DNA from: Symsagittifera roscoffensis
Taxonomy: Eukaryota > Xenacoelomorpha > Acoela > Convolutidae
NCBI RefSeq assembly: GCF_963678635.1
Contig: NW_026970697.1
Coordinates: 62,001 to 126,000 of the forward strand
DNA length: 64,000 nucleotides
Direction: 5' to 3'
Below are positions 35,111 through 48,426 of the stretch, in pieces. A program made the position numbers and the translations under genes. The notes below the pieces were generated by a model. That model searched no databases. It worked only from the letters and a program-made list of their open reading frames with translations, and was not told where the DNA came from. How positions within the stretch are numbered: position 1 is the first letter of the stretch; each line of letters opens with the position of its first letter.

Positions 35111-36045
35111 CAGTTTTCTTACAAGATTCAAATTTAGACTTGCAAAATTTTAGTTAAAACTTTTACAAATTGCAAAAACTTGTTGTGGTTTTTTAACAGA
35201 TTAGTTAAATTTTTCATTAAATTTTTGTGTTAGAAGCAAGTTTTTTCGTAGTTTTTTTTTAGAAAACAAAAGCAAAAATCTAATTTCTTTTTCCTATTGC
35301 ATAACAAAAGACGCAAACATTTTAATGTAAACAACTTGTTAAATACTTGCTGAAACTTTTTCTTTTTTGATGGAAATGAGTACTAGTCCCTATCTTAACA
35401 CATTGTTTTTTTTGATGTTTTTACTCAACATACTAGCAAAAAATGAATTTTTCAATGATCAAAATCAGAAAAAAGTAACTCATAAGTTTTAATTTTCCAA
35501 CAGTGCAAGAAAATTTTGTTGATTTTTTTTTAAAATAAGAAAAAACTTAATGAAATTTTTTTCTTAATTTGCGAGATTTTCTTCGAGTTCAATTAACAAA
35601 TGTGCCAGAAAAATTATAAAGATTTTTGCATGGTGCAAAAATTAATGTAAAGTTTTTAACATGTTTGCAAAAATTGTGATAATTTTTTTGTCATATGTGA
35701 AAAAAAAGTTGTAAAATTTTTACTGGATGCCATATTTACTACTATAAAATCTTGTAACTTTTGTTACCTGTTTTTTTGAAAAAATCAGCAGTTTTTAATT
35801 ATTTTTTAAGATTCAAGATAGACACTTTACACTGAAAAACAATGGCTATTTTTGTTGAGACCTTGAATTCTTGGTTTGATTTTCACAATGTTTTTCAACA
35901 ACTCAAGAAAATTTTACCTTTATCAATACTTAAAGGTAAAGTTATAAGCAAACCTTCTACGACCTTATCTCTTTGTTCCTATCTCTTTAAAATAAAATTC
36001 CTAGATGGCTTGAAATTAAATTGCAAAACACAAGACAACAAACAA
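35111..36045. other. AT-rich P0 interior, no gene seen
   Basis: Parallel to P1 25600-26500 (for example GCAAGAAAATTTTG and TTGCATGGTG). No frame of note. Confidence 0.4.
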
Positions 36046-36050
36046 ATAAT

Positions 36051-36550
36051 TTAAATGTCAAAGAGCTGTCGAGCAGCTGATTTCTTTAATTTTTGCAAGT
36101 TCTCAAACTTTGCAAGTTGTCTTGGTGGATCGCTGACTGGAGTTCTTGGCTCAGAGAACCCCTTATCCTCTTCGATGGTAATTGGGTTGTCCACAGATCC
36201 TTCGTCCCAGGGAAAGAGGGAATTGCCGAATAGTTGAGCCACTCATCCAGAAAAAGGAGTTTCGGGGTAGTTCAATCCCACATGCTCAGCCACTTCCTCC
36301 ATCACTTGCTTGCATTTCTCCAAGTTGGTTCTCTATCATGGGTACTTGCGTTACATGATGTTCATTGAAATCCCTGCGCATCACATCCACCATGTGCAAT
36401 ACTTGGATTGTGATGTCCATTCATGCCAAAAAATTCCACAAACTGTTTCTCGCACCTAGATTTGTACTAAATCAGCCGAAAACTCTACCGAGAACATAAG
36501 GTTGTTGTTTTGCACTGAGGAGATCTTTTTGTGCAAAAGCTGCGAGGGAA
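36051..36550 (-). pseudogene. Gene X, uncharacterised Polinton protein, P0
   Basis: The C-terminal 63 codons are open (36051-36242): MAQLFGNSLFPWDEGSVDNP, ITIEEDKGFSEPRTP and a terminal basic KLKKSAARQLFDI. The upstream part parallels P1 but is broken. The short basic C-terminus resembles ASKKRKLQFRDL of the 47718-48426 protein. Confidence 0.4.
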
Positions 36551-36738
36551 ATTGAATAAATAAAAGATTCAGAGAACAAAACAAGATTTAAAGCTGCGAG
36601 AGCAGTAGTTGACGGTGGTTAAATTGAATTTAAAGTATTTATAGATGAGAGAAGTGGTAGTTGACGTTGGTTTAGTTGAAATTAAAATGATTTTTAGTTA
36701 GGAGTGAGGGGTGCCTTCAACAGCAATGTTTGGGTTTA

Positions 36739-36930
36739 ACCATTTAGGATTTACTTTCCTTATTTGGATTGTTGCCGTGTCCACTCAGATTCCAGCTTAC
36801 TTTTATGGAATTCTTATATAAAAGTCGTGTCCAATCGGAAACAAAGTTCCATTTTTGGTACTATTTACACAATGTTGTTTCCAACCACAAAAATTTTTCA
36901 ACTTTGTTCTGGTTGTCGCATCCAATCAGA
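36739..36930 (+). promoter_or_regulatory. Array of CCAAT-type boxes, P0
   Basis: CCAATCAGA-like boxes at 36739 (CCATTTAGG), 36781 (CCACTCAGA), 36831 (CCAATCGGA), 36881 (CCAACCACA) and 36922 (CCAATCAGA), spaced 41-50 bp, matching the P1 array one for one. The CRE cluster of P1 is not preserved upstream of this polymerase. Confidence 0.5.
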
Positions 36931-37925
36931 CAACAATTTATCTTTTAAAGATTTTAATTTTCCAGATAAGTGAAAAGAAATAGCAAAAATAAATGACTAA
37001 AAGTTTTTTGCTGTAAAATCAAGAAATATTGCCGATAAGTGACAAAAGAGGGTAAAATGATAAAAATATAATCTCTACAATTTTTTTCATCAAGTTAATT
37101 GAATTTTTTGTATTGTATGTAATCAATGAGAAATTGTTCAGTTTTGAGTAGATAGTCAAGTTCTTTGATTTTGCTGTAGATTTGAGTAGATAGCTCAAAG
37201 TTGATGAATTTTTCAAAGCAATTCTCAGGATTTTGAGGTTCGTAAATCTTTAAAGAAAGAGTGTTGACAAAATTTGGAATTGGGTAGGGAGTAAAAAGAG
37301 TCTTTGAAAGATTATCCTACAAATTTTTTTATTAACTTCAAGTTTTCAATATCAAAAAAAAAAATTTTTTTCTTGTGAGGTATATTTCGGCCGTAAGTTT
37401 AAAAAATTGGTACTCAATACTTGATTCAAAAGTGAACTCTTTGATTGAGTAAGTTTCTCTAAAAAGTTCTTTACTTAGTCGGTTAACTCTATTTTGTATA
37501 AAGAAACGTCCAAAAAATTATGAAAAAAGCAAGAGTCAACCTATATTTCCTCAAAAAGAAAACCAATTGGAATTTTTCTTTTTTCATGTGAAGTAACTCG
37601 AAGAAATTCAAACGTTTTTTATAAAACGTTTTTCAAATAAACATTAAAGTTTTTACAAAATGATAAACAGTTCACTTGGTTGATTTCCAGCAAACAGTGT
37701 TACTAAGGGAATACTCAGTTCTGATTGGTTGATTTTCACTAAGCAATAGTAAGCAATCGCTCTATACTTTGTATTACTACTTGAAATTATTTTCAAATGT
37801 TTTTTTTAATTCAAAGTAAGTTAAAACAATTTTAAAATTTTTTGGGACATTTAAATCTCCCAATTTTGTAGGTACCCTATACTTTTTTTAAATTTTGGTA
37901 CAAATTAAATCTTCACTTTTTTGAG

Positions 37926-40900
37926 ATGCCCGCATTCAACAGCAATGAGAAAGTGAAATGCGAGGACTGTGGCAAAGAGTACAGAAGAGCCAATGCGGCT
38001 CGACATCGCAAAAGTTGCGTGCGAGGAATTATTCCTTGTCCGCAGTGTAATTTTTTGTACTTGAAACAAGGAAGAAAAGATTTTTCATGTGACCAAGAAG
38101 CATGCTCATCAACTTCCATGCAATCAACGGTTTGACCGTTTTGCAAAAAAAGTTTCCGAATTACTACTCTCTCCAACAACATCGACGAAAGAACATGGGG
38201 CGAAACAACAGAAGGCAAGTGATACGTTGGCAGATTTGAAAAAGATCGTGGAGGAGGAAGAGAAAGATGGAAAGAAAGTCAAGAAGGAGTTGAATGATTG
38301 GCAGCACTTCCTTGTGAATACTGAGATAGAGAATGGGTTGTATAAGTATTTGCGTTTCAAATTTCAAAGTTAGATACCAAGATTATCAACGGGAAGGTGG
38401 AAGAAGCCTTCAACAAGCTGGATTCCGCTGCAAAAATCAATATTGCTCTTAGATTTGTTCTCCGTTATGTCAAAACGGGAGGATATCGCTATTACTACAT
38501 ACACGAAAACATTACTTTGTTCGAAAAATTGCATTTACTGTGTAGAAAAGCAGATTTGACTACAATCCTGAAAAAGTTAAAAAGTTTGATATTGTGGAGC
38601 AATGCACTCAAGAACCTCAGAACACAAAGTGGAGGTTCAAGTTGATCACAAATGTCTATATTTTTACTGCACTATTTAAAAACAACTCCAATGGGATATC
38701 CGGACTCTGTCTTGCATGAAACTTCACTGAAAAACCATTCAGTGAACTGTCTTTTATCGGAAAAACCATACAAAGGTCATCTTTGCCTTTTCCGTGCTGT
38801 ATTTGTTTGTATTTGTTGACCAAAGTAACCGCGATGTTCACACACCCTAGCTATTTACTGAGTTTATATCAAAATCTGGATACGATCCGAAAGATTTTCG
38901 TGTAGTTCCAGTTGATGATCTGCTTCTTGTGGAGAAAATACTTGAAGGTAACACAAAATTTCAAATTCAAGAGAGAGAATATGTTGGCGAATTAGCGGGC
39001 CCAAGTTTTGGAAAATTTGAAAAAAACCGTGAAATTGCTAAGATTCAACAACCAAATCTTTCATACGAATGATTTTGATTCTTTCTTCAAGTGTTTCCGA
39101 TGTCCTATCGTTGAATGTTTCTTCAACAAATCAGACAACTTCAACAGACATCTTCTGAAGTTCAAAGACAGAGTGCGACATATTTATCTCAAAAACGCAT
39201 TCACACTACGGGAACAATATTCGAGAAATTGGATTGATTCAACGTTCTCTACTCTGAAGATCAGGAATTATTTTTTAATGTAGCAGTTTTTGACTTCGAA
39301 TCCAATTGTGTTCCCACAGAAGAATTGGAAGCAACCGAAACAACTACTTGGATTAGAAAACATGTCCCTGTTTCCGCTAATATCTTCAAATCTGCAAGAT
39401 GATCCAATTTTCTTGTGTGAAGAAGAATCAGAACTTCTAATAATTGCTTTTGTGGAACTTCCTTGGAACTTCCGGCTGAGTAAAGCAAAATACAAATGAG
39501 AACCAAATTTTAAGAAATCGAAAGCACTTTCAACGATCGATACAAAAAAATGTTCGCTAAACGCTAGAACATTAACTAAAGTGCTACAAGTCTTCGATTA
39601 TGATGATGAATGTGTTGTGTTGAAGATGACGAGGAAGATGACATTTAGACGCAATTCTTAAGAATTCAATAACATCTGCTGATCGACTTAAAACAGCATT
39701 TAGAACGCTATGTTAAAACTTTACCGGTGTTCGTTTTCAATAGCGGCAGATACGATCTGAAATTTATCAAATCTTATTTGGTCCCGTACTTTATATGTGA
39801 TATAGAAATTGAACCAACAGTCATTTAAAAAGCAGATGCTTCAAATTGGGAAATGATATCACTCAAATTTGGAGATGTTCAGTTTCTGGACATAACGAAG
39901 TTTCTTGGAGGAGCAACAACATTGGATTCGTTTCTGAAAGCTTATAATGCAAGTGAAACTCAAGGTTTTTCCTACTTATGATTTGACAGTCCAGACAAAC
40001 TTGATTATCAGAATTACTCCAAATGAAGCCTTTTTCAGCAAACTGATAAATCACAACCCTCTCGAGAAAGATTTCAACGATTATCGAAAACTTGTTATTG
40101 GAAGCTAAAAAAAATTACGAATTCAGTTGGTTCCACCAACCGGTTTTAAAAATTACTCTTATTTGAAAAGCAACTGGGACCAACACACCATGATTACTTT
40201 CAAAGACTTATTATGATGGCATAAGAACAAAGACGTTGTTCCTACTCTTGAAGCTATGCAAAAAAAACGATAGAATTTTACCATGATAAAAGAATTGATA
40301 TGTTGAAACTGGGATGCACGCTTCCAAATCTTGCAAACATCTGCTTACACAAATCGCCAAATCACATGCTTTACCGGTTCTTTGAAGGAGTTAATGATGT
40401 ATGAGACAAAATAAGAGAAGACAGGTGGTTCATCAATAGTTTTTACACGAAAAACTGTTGTCGATCAAACATATATTCGTAACTCGTCTAATATTTGCAA
40501 GAGAGTAGTTGGAATTGACGTGAGCCAATTTTATCCCTTCCCAATGTGTCAAGAGATGCTGGCCGGATTTTACACAAAATGGGAGTATGACTCCGAAACT
40601 GGTCAGTTTAAAGCTATAGAAAACAGAACAAGAATTTTCGATAACATGGTTATGTCCTTCTATCACGAAATGAGACCAGAGCATAAAATTGAGAGTTTTT
40701 ACACAACCGGAATGCAGAATAAATTTGACTGTTTCCATTATGATGGCTACTGCGATCACTGTAAAACAGTATTTGAAGCTATGGGTTTCTAATATCACTT
40801 CTGCTCATGCCAATAAATTCGTCCATCGTTGTCAGAACAAGATATTGAAAGGGGAAATAAGAAGCGAAAAATTGAAGAGTTGAGACGAGAGTATTTAAAA

Positions 40901-41333
40901 GAAAGAGGTTAAAAATATTAGAAAAGGTCGGAGTGTGAGTGGTGGGAACAATTCAAAACAGATTCAACAGACTTCTGTCTACTGATTCTTTACTTGAAAA
41001 AATAAAAACGGATCTCATTTTGGCTATGTGCATTGCAATTTAATAGTTCCCGACAAGTTGAAGCCCTCATTTTCAACATTTTCCCCAAACCTAAGAAATG
41101 TTTGAGTACAAACCTAAATGTTTCAACTACATTGTTCAATCTGTTGTTGATGCTCGACGAGAAGGAGACGGGAATTCACCTGGAGTTGTTGCTGAGACCA
41201 TGAAGCTTCTCAGTAACAGTTCGTACGGTTGTCAAATTATGGACAGATCAGACACAAGATAACCAAATATCTCAGCGATGAGAAGCCACCCAAAACAAAA
41301 AATGAAAATTTTATTAAGCAATTGAATGTTGTG
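37926..41333 (+). pseudogene. Protein-primed type B DNA polymerase pseudogene, P0, truncated by P2
   Basis: Starts at ATG 37926 with a zinc-finger-like KCEDCGKEYRRANAARHRKS and CPQCNFLYLK. Exonuclease DFESNCVPTEEL near 39297; FNSGRYDLKFIKSYL near 39750; FLDITKFLGGATTLDSFLKA near 39890; motif A GIDVSQFYPFPM (40516); motif B KLLSNSSYGCQIMDRS (about 41210). Motif C and the C-terminus are missing because the terminal repeat of another Polinton begins at 41334. Many stops and frameshifts. Confidence 0.88.
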
Positions 41334-41760
41334 AGTAGTATACGTTGGAGCAACTCAGCCAATTTTCCCATGTATAGTGTATAGATTTCCCTATGTTTTA
41401 ATACAATGTAGGGATTTAAGAACTCATTAAGATAGGAAAAAGGTTTCCTAATGTATTAAGATAGGGAGTACCAAGGGTAAGGTTTCAGTGTGATAGTAAG
41501 ATAAAGGTAAGAAAAACGATTTTTTTTGATGTTGTGTGAACATGTCTAGTTTTTTGCAAAATCCCGGCGCGCGTTGTCAAATTTTCATTTATCAATTGAT
41601 AAATAGATGTAGATTAGGGAACAAAGTTCTTTTGAGCTGGTAACGTTTGTGTGCAAAATCTTTTTATCACAAAAACTGAAATTTTTTTCAAAAAACCTTC
41701 AAAACACGATCAGATTTGCTATAATTAGAATTATTAAAAGATTATTGCAAAAAATTGCAA
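41334..41760 (+). repeat. P2 left terminal repeat inserted in P0 polymerase
   Basis: Begins AGTAGTATACGTTGGAGC, the same Polinton end sequence as P1, and continues with TATTAAGATAGGGAGTACC and GGTAAGAAAAACGATTTTTTTTG, shared with the P1 repeat in the same orientation. The preceding 6 bp are GTTGTG. No matching right end is seen in the window. Confidence 0.75.
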
Positions 41761-44060
41761 AAATTCCATAGTTTTGGCTACTGTTTTGTTGCTTCTGATA
41801 TATATTTATAAATACACTTACGCACAGAGTTAAAAATCAAGCTCAAATTGTATTTTATTTGGCATCATTTTGAGACACTGATACAAAATTGAACAAAAGG
41901 ATGAATTTTTTCACAATTTTTCCTCAAAATATTAAAATAAGATAAAATTTACCATAATTTGAGCTAAAAAGCTGGTTAAATATAGCTCTCAACAATAACA
42001 AGAAAGCTCATAATATCAAAATCATCTTTGAAACTTAGTGAAATTAGTCGTAATTTTGAAAAAGTAAAGTAAAAAATAATCTAATCTATCCAAAACTTTC
42101 CATTTCAACCTTTTACTTGGGTAATTACCGGTTTTTTGTTCAGCTCAGGGAGAATTTAAAAATAAAAATTTTACTTCAAGTGAACATGAGGAGCATTACT
42201 TCTTGAAATTTCTGGATCAAACTCCATGATTCAACTCCTACTCAGTTTTTTCTCAATGATTTACCCAAATTTAAACAAAAAATTACAACTTGTGTTAAAA
42301 ATTATACAATTTTGATCAGTGTTGAAAAATAAGCTGTTTACTGCTAAAATTGGCCAAAATAGAGGTAAATTTTTTTAAAACGTGTATTAGATAATAGTTG
42401 AAATTCAACAAAGCTTTTTCATAACTAATGATTATCTCGCTGTTGCTTTGAAAATAAAATTTTCATGAACTGTCAGCAGAAATCTTTTATGTTTTAAGGT
42501 TATTGTTCTTTTCTGCTAAATACAAGTGTTCGCTATTGAACTCACATTGCAAGAATAGTTAGTCAGAACTGGGCAATTAAGGAGTAAATTAGAATCAATT
42601 GAACGAACAATTTGCTGGCAGAGATGAAGTTAGAACTGATACCATCTAATCATTAGGATGTAGTTTCTACATGTTTTCGTTCAGTTTCACTTCTTCAGTT
42701 GCTACAAAAAACCATTTAAAAATAAAAAAAACATTTTGGATTAATAACTGCCCTTTTTCCTGCAATATAGTCATTAAATAGCTTATCTGTCTTGATTTTT
42801 GTTGAAGCTTTCTCAAAAATTTTCAAGTGAGAAAGAATTGGTGCTAGTTAAAGCATTCAAATGCACATTTAAAATTTAAGAATTTCAAAATGTATTTTTA
42901 CGTTGAACTTTTACAACAAATTAAGAGCATCTCTAATGGTTATAATCCAAAAACCTTCTGAAATAGAAATACGCTAGGAAATCTAGTTCCAATTTCTACA
43001 CTATCTAAAGAATACTAAAAAACTGCGTTCAAAAAAATTAATTCAGCAAAGATAAATCAACAAGTAAACTGTAATAAATGAAGAATTTAAGAATTTCATC
43101 AAGCAAAAAACTTTATAGTTCTACCTAAGTTTCTAATTGAAAAGAAATTGAAGCTAACCAGAACAAAAACTTTATTGTGTGTCCAGTTGAAAAATTCAAT
43201 GCCAAACTTCTATAATCAAAATCTGAGTTTGAAGAGAATTTTTCAGCAATCTCAAAAATCAATTTCTAAAAATCTTTCTTCATCATTTTTTTTTTATTTT
43301 TGTCCGAATTATTGAAATCTTGAAAGCTAATTTTTTTATTTATGCTTCTTGTATCATCTTCCAAAAGATATCGGAGTATGGTCTACTACACAAGAATTAT
43401 CCTCAAAACATGTGAATTTTCATATAATCTTACCTAATACATCAAATGATAAAAAATTTTCCAAACATTACAATTTTATGTTGGATTGTGTCTCAAGTTG
43501 TAATTTATAAGCTAATTTTTCTTAAAAAATAACTCTTAACGCCTCATGATTTAATTTGAGTTTCGATCTACAATTGATATTTTATTAGTTTCTGCTTCGT
43601 ATACTATCTTCCAGTTTATTTCAATTTGAACAAAATTTTTCTTGAAAGTTGAGTTTTGGATAAAAAAAGGTATCATTTCAAAGAACATTCATTAATCCGA
43701 AGCAGAATGATTACCAGAAATCTTTTTCTAAAAACTTCAAGTGATTTTTTCAATCTGATAATTGATTTTTGCTGTCTCATTTCTGAGTTTCTATATTGAA
43801 GTAAATGTTTGGTTGAGAATGTATTTTATTAAGTGGATGTTTTCAAAAATTAGCAAGAACATATAATTTTTCTTTTCTAGATCAGTTATAAATTTCTGTA
43901 CTGAAATCGCCAAATCAGTAGAAAACCAGAATTCTGATTAAATCATTCCTCATTGTTTGCTGAAAAAATAAAATATACTACTCTGTGAACATTTTACATG
44001 CACTAAACAGGGAAATTTTTAAAATGGTAAGAAGGCAAAATCTTTCAGTTAGTGGATGTT
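41761..44060. other. AT-rich, no gene recognised
   Basis: About 2.3 kb inside P2 next to its left end. Given the zinc-finger traces at 44405-46464 on the minus strand, this is where a minus-strand polymerase body should lie, but no polymerase motif can be found. Confidence 0.4.
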
Positions 44061-44404
44061 TTATAAATATCCAGTTTATTAACAGTTTATTAACAAATTT
44101 ATCAACTCATTAGCGTATGCTATGCACCTTCACTACCTTTTTCTTGCAACAAAGTCTCAGCAAGCTTGAAACCAATGTTGTTTTTACTGTAGATTTTTCA
44201 CGAAAATTTGACCTCGATTTTTGCTGGTTTTGTCAACAGTCAGAACCATTAAATAAAAAAATGAAGAACAAGAGTAGTGATGAAAACACTGTTCAAATTT
44301 TACTTTTCTTCAAATTTTTTTTCAAATTTTTTGTATAGACTTTTCAGATTCAGTAAAAATTATTGTTCAAAATATTTTCTCCCATGTTATTTATTAAAAG
44401 TATA

Positions 44405-44605
44405 TTAATTTACCTTCTCTCGGAGTGTTTTTTGAGACAGCTGAGCACCTAATTTAGCATTATGTTGACAAAAATCATGCTTCTTCAGCAAATGATTAGT
44501 GAGTTCCTCGATGCTATTTGTATAACACAAATTTTTAGATAAGAAGAGCTGAATAGCCTCAAAAAATGAATAAAAAAGAATAAAAACAGCAACTTTCTGA
44601 ACCAA
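44405..44605 (-). pseudogene. Polymerase N-terminal zinc-finger fragment (P2), copy 1
   Basis: Minus strand: CYTNSIEELTNHLLKKHDFC followed by QHNAKLGAQLSQKTL. It resembles the second zinc-finger-like part of the P1/P0 polymerases (CPNC...YHVAKKHA). Isolated from any polymerase body. Confidence 0.35.
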
Positions 44606-44670
44606 TTGATTTTAACAAGAAACAAAATCAGAATGGATATGCTTTTTAGCCTAGCCGAAACAAAAATGAA

Positions 44671-44913
44671 CCAATCTAATCGTGGAGTTTCAAAAGTATC
44701 AATCAATCAGAATCGAGCATTACACATACGGAAAATTTTATCTTTTTTGATATCAAACAATCAGAATGGGGTTTTAATGGTCATGGAAAATTCAACAAAT
44801 TTAATGTCAACCACTCAGAATTGAGCTCTACTTCTCATGAATTTTTCAATAATTTTGATTTCAAACAATCGAGCATTCCTTCACGGTGAATTTTGTGGTA
44901 CTAACCAATCAGA
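44671..44913 (+). promoter_or_regulatory. Array of CCAAT-type boxes, P2 region
   Basis: Six boxes: CCAATCTAA 44671, TCAATCAGA 44703, ACAATCAGA 44757, CCACTCAGA 44811, ACAATCGAG 44865, CCAATCAGA 44905, with three spacings of exactly 54 bp. It lies next to the polymerase zinc-finger fragment, as in P1 and P0. Confidence 0.5.
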
Positions 44914-46278
44914 ACGAAACAGATTTTAAAGAATTTTGTAGATCAGAACCAAACTTTATTTATGAAACTTCCCTTTCAAAAATTTTTTTGATTTTTTAAG
45001 ATCCTCACAACTACAATTGACACCAAAGTGAGATTTCTCGTCTGGTTTTTAGTACTTTTTTGAAACTCAATTCAAACATTGAAATTTCATTCAAAATGTT
45101 TTCGATTTGTTCTATTTCTAACCAGTGAAACAAAAATTACCAAAATATGCAATATTGTCTTTTTCTTTTCTGTTTATTGTGATATAAACAACTGGAAGTC
45201 TTCGAATTTAGGATAATCGATTAAAAGATATTCTGACAAATCTAGTTTTTGTATTTGTATAAAATTCAAAACAGTAATCGAAATAATATTCCTTATCTTC
45301 AATTTTTGTTTTATAGGCTTTTCCTTTTTTTTGTTTTTTAATGACCGATCAATCATTATGAGGTAAATCTTCTAAATGAAAACATTGTCGATATATTTGG
45401 CTCTACTCATCTTTTCTGAAATCTCCTCTCCATTTTTTAAACAAAATCATTGATTTTTCTGTATTTCTAGACAATTTAAAACTAATGCAATTTCCATCAA
45501 AGTCATCTGTCCACCACGTTTTTTGTAGTAGTTCAAACTCAAAATCATTTCATACATTTAAAATATTTTTTAATAGAAACATTTTTTACTGAATTAAACA
45601 AAGAAAATTGAAAAAAAAACTCGAATTATTGTATCTTTTTATTTTTTTTAAGTAACAGTCACCATAAAAAGTTCTTTCCTTATTTAGAGTCTGGTTAATT
45701 TTTAGGAACTTCTTTCAGCCACTCGAAACATTAAATTTAGGCGAATAAAATGAAAAAAAAACCAAAGAAGTTCCAAAATTTTGAAGATAATGATAATGTT
45801 TTCAACTAAATATACATTTTTGTTGGTAATTTTGCTCAAATAAGACAAAACTTACTGAAATGTTGATAAAAGCGGTAAATAAATAATTTTATTGTAATTT
45901 CTTAAACAAATACTTATCCATTCATTAGCGTGTGCTATGCGTTTTTACTACCTTTTTATCGCAACAAATTCTCAGCAAGCTTGCAACCAATGGAGTTTCT
46001 TTTAAAGAATTTCACGAGAATTTGACCGCAATTTTTTGCTGGTTTTATCATCAGTCAGAAAGATCAAGAATAGTGATGATAACACTGTCCAAATTTTACA
46101 AGAGTTTTTTTTTCAAATTTACTGTATAGATTTTTCAGATTAAGCAAAAATTATTATTCAAAGTGTTTTCTCCTAGATTGTTTCTTGAAAATATTTTAAT
46201 TTTACCTTCTCTTGGAGTGTTGTTTGAGACTGCTGAGCACACATTTTTTATCATTCTGTCCACAAGAAAAATTAATCT

Positions 46279-46464
46279 TCAACATATGTTAGTGAGTTCC
46301 TCGATGCTATAAGTATAAAAGTTACAACTGGAACATTTTGAAACGCCACAGTGCTTACGATGTCTTGATGCGTCTAAGCGAGTGTAATTCTGAGTTAACT
46401 CTTCAAAGAAAAACATTGTCGATAAGTTTGGCTGTACTCTTCTTTTCTGAAATCGCCTCTCCAT
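46279..46464 (-). pseudogene. Polymerase N-terminal zinc-finger fragment (P2), copy 2
   Basis: Minus strand: TRLDASRHRKHCGVSKCSSC, NFYTYSIEELTN. ASRHRKHC parallels AARHRKSC at the start of the P0 polymerase, and CSSCNFYT parallels CPQCNFLY, so this is the start of a polymerase gene on the minus strand. Confidence 0.5.
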
Positions 46465-47114
46465 TTTTTAAACAAATTTATTGAACTTTCTGTATTTCTA
46501 TACAAGTTAAAACTAATGCAATCTCCATCAAAGTCATCTGTTCAGCACTCTTTTGTTTTTGTAGCAGTAGTTCAAATTTAAAATCAATTCAGACATTGAA
46601 AACGCTTTTGATAGAAACTTTTTTTACTGAAATAAACAAAGAAACTTGAAAAAAACGAATTGTTGTATCATTTTAAATTTTTTTGTAGTAAACGTCATCA
46701 TCAAAGGTTCTTCCTTTATTTAGAGTCTGGTTAGTTTTTAGAGACTTTCTTGCAGCCACCTTAAATTTAGGCGAAAAAAAATGAAAAAAAAATCAATGAA
46801 ATTCCAAAACTCGGAAGATAATGATAATGTTTTCTACTAAATATACATTTTTGTTTGTAATTTTGTTCATATAAAACAAAATTTACTGAAATTTTGATAA
46901 AAGCAGTTAATAAATAAGTTTTTCGTAATTTCTTAAACAAATACTGGAAAGTCAGTTGATAATTGGTTGGTGCTTCAGGTCAATTTTGATTGAATTGTTT
47001 GTTTTGTCTGACTTTTCCTCAACGGTTCTAGCTCTAAATGAGCACTTCAGTGAGAAAAATTAATTTTGAACCAATATTATTTCAATTATTAAACACACAA
47101 AACATCACAAAGCG

Positions 47115-47345
47115 TTACTGAATTTTACAATTATCAACAAACATAGAATCTCTCAAAATTTGAGATGGTTCTTGGGATATATAACTTGTTTCAATGTTTG
47201 TTTCTCTTTTGCAGTGAAGAGTTGAGTCTGAATGTTGGCCAGCTTGGTTATATTTTACTTCTTGATTGTGACACACACCCTCCTCATGTTGTATGTTGCT
47301 ATTTTGACAATTTGTTGACACAAAAAAATGTTGGATAAATTTTCT
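47115..47345 (-). pseudogene. Gene G homologue without insertion (empty site)
   Basis: Minus strand: RRVCVTIKKY-type segment joined directly to NIQTQLFTAKEKQTLKQ, across CCAGCT at about 47240-47245. On both sides it aligns with P0 sequence that is separated by P1 (13390 | 33501). It serves as the pre-insertion reference. Confidence 0.55.
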
Positions 47346-47717
47346 GGTTTCGGTTTTGAACAGAAGTAACATGTTAATTGTTGCATATACAGGCAACTTA
47401 CTTTAGCTTATTTGGTCACCTACTACTGGTCGGAACCAGAGGACAATTTTTCATACCAGTATTTGTTTTTAAACAAAATTTTCAAATTCTTAACTTATTT
47501 TTCTTAAAGAAAATCAAAAAAAAATTAAAATTTATTTCTTTTTTGTTTAGTTTTTTTTTCTAAGATTTCTGAAAAAAACTACAAAGCAATTTTTAATTTT
47601 AAAAAAAATCAGAAGCAAAACGTAGAGCCACAATAACTTTTAAAAAAACTTACCAAATTACATAATAAACTCCCAAACTGGTGCACTCTCGTTGAAAACA
47701 AAGTTTTTTTTTAGTTT

Positions 47718-48426
47718 TCAGAGATCTCTAAATTGCAGTTTGCGTTTTTTCGACGCATAGCAAGCAATGGTAGGTGGTGTCTCAGTTACTAAGGTTGGAG
47801 CAGTGGGACTTTGACTGCTTGAAAAAGAAGCAGCAGACATGTGCTGCTGCTGTTGTTGAGTGATTGAAAAAATATCCGGTTTCATTGGGGTTTTGGGCGT
47901 CTGCTGGTCCTCATTTTTTTTCTGTCGAAACTGGTGATTCAATTGACTGAATGTTCTAGTAAATTTCTCGCTCTGCTAAATATCTAATGGATCCTTCTTG
48001 ATTTTCGTAGAAGAGGATTGATTCGCAATCTTAATCAAACAGTATTTTTCTCGGTGAACGATCAAGGCAAGTAGGGTCTTGAATATCTCTGCGTTCTAGC
48101 GCAGTATACAATACAGTCAAACAACAACTCTCGTAGACCTGTTTTCTGCTTTGTATGAGGATACCAATTTGATCTAGCAAATTGTTAGGTAACATCATCT
48201 GGTTTTTAGTGACCCATTCATCGAATTCTCTGTTTTCTGGATCAAGATTGTTCAAAGGACTTGCTTTTCGATTACGCATTTCCCGTTCCTGTTGAACCGC
48301 CACGATAAAAGCTTTTGTATTAGTTTGGTATAATATAGCTCTTTCAAGAGAAAAATTTGAAATGGTTTGCAGTGGAGTTAGCAAAGTTGAAATTTTTGTA
48401 TTGTTTGATTTTGAGAGATTGAACAA
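47718..48426 (-). pseudogene. Gene X-like uncharacterised protein (B region)
   Basis: 131 open codons (48031-48426): KSNNTKISTLLTPLQTISNF, EREMRNRKASPLNNLDPENR, VTKNQMMLPNNLLDQIGILI, CCLTVLYTALERRDIQD, then a stop. The frame continues DCESILFYENQEGSIRYLAE; a second frame at 47718-47942 supplies QQQQQHMSAAS and a basic C-terminus ASKKRKLQFRDL. One nonsense and one frame change split what looks like a ~235-residue protein. Function unknown; the basic end may be a nuclear signal. Confidence 0.45.

Larger units (their letters stand above)
44060..46944. repeat. Diverged tandem duplication with polymerase zinc-finger fragments
   Basis: 44100-45916 and 45917-46944 are direct copies (ATTAGCG-TGCTATGC start, GATAAAAGC-GT-AATAAATAA end). 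The second lacks about 790 bp corresponding to 44610-45370. Sequence divergence is clearly greater than in the other duplications of the window, so this one is older. Confidence 0.75.
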
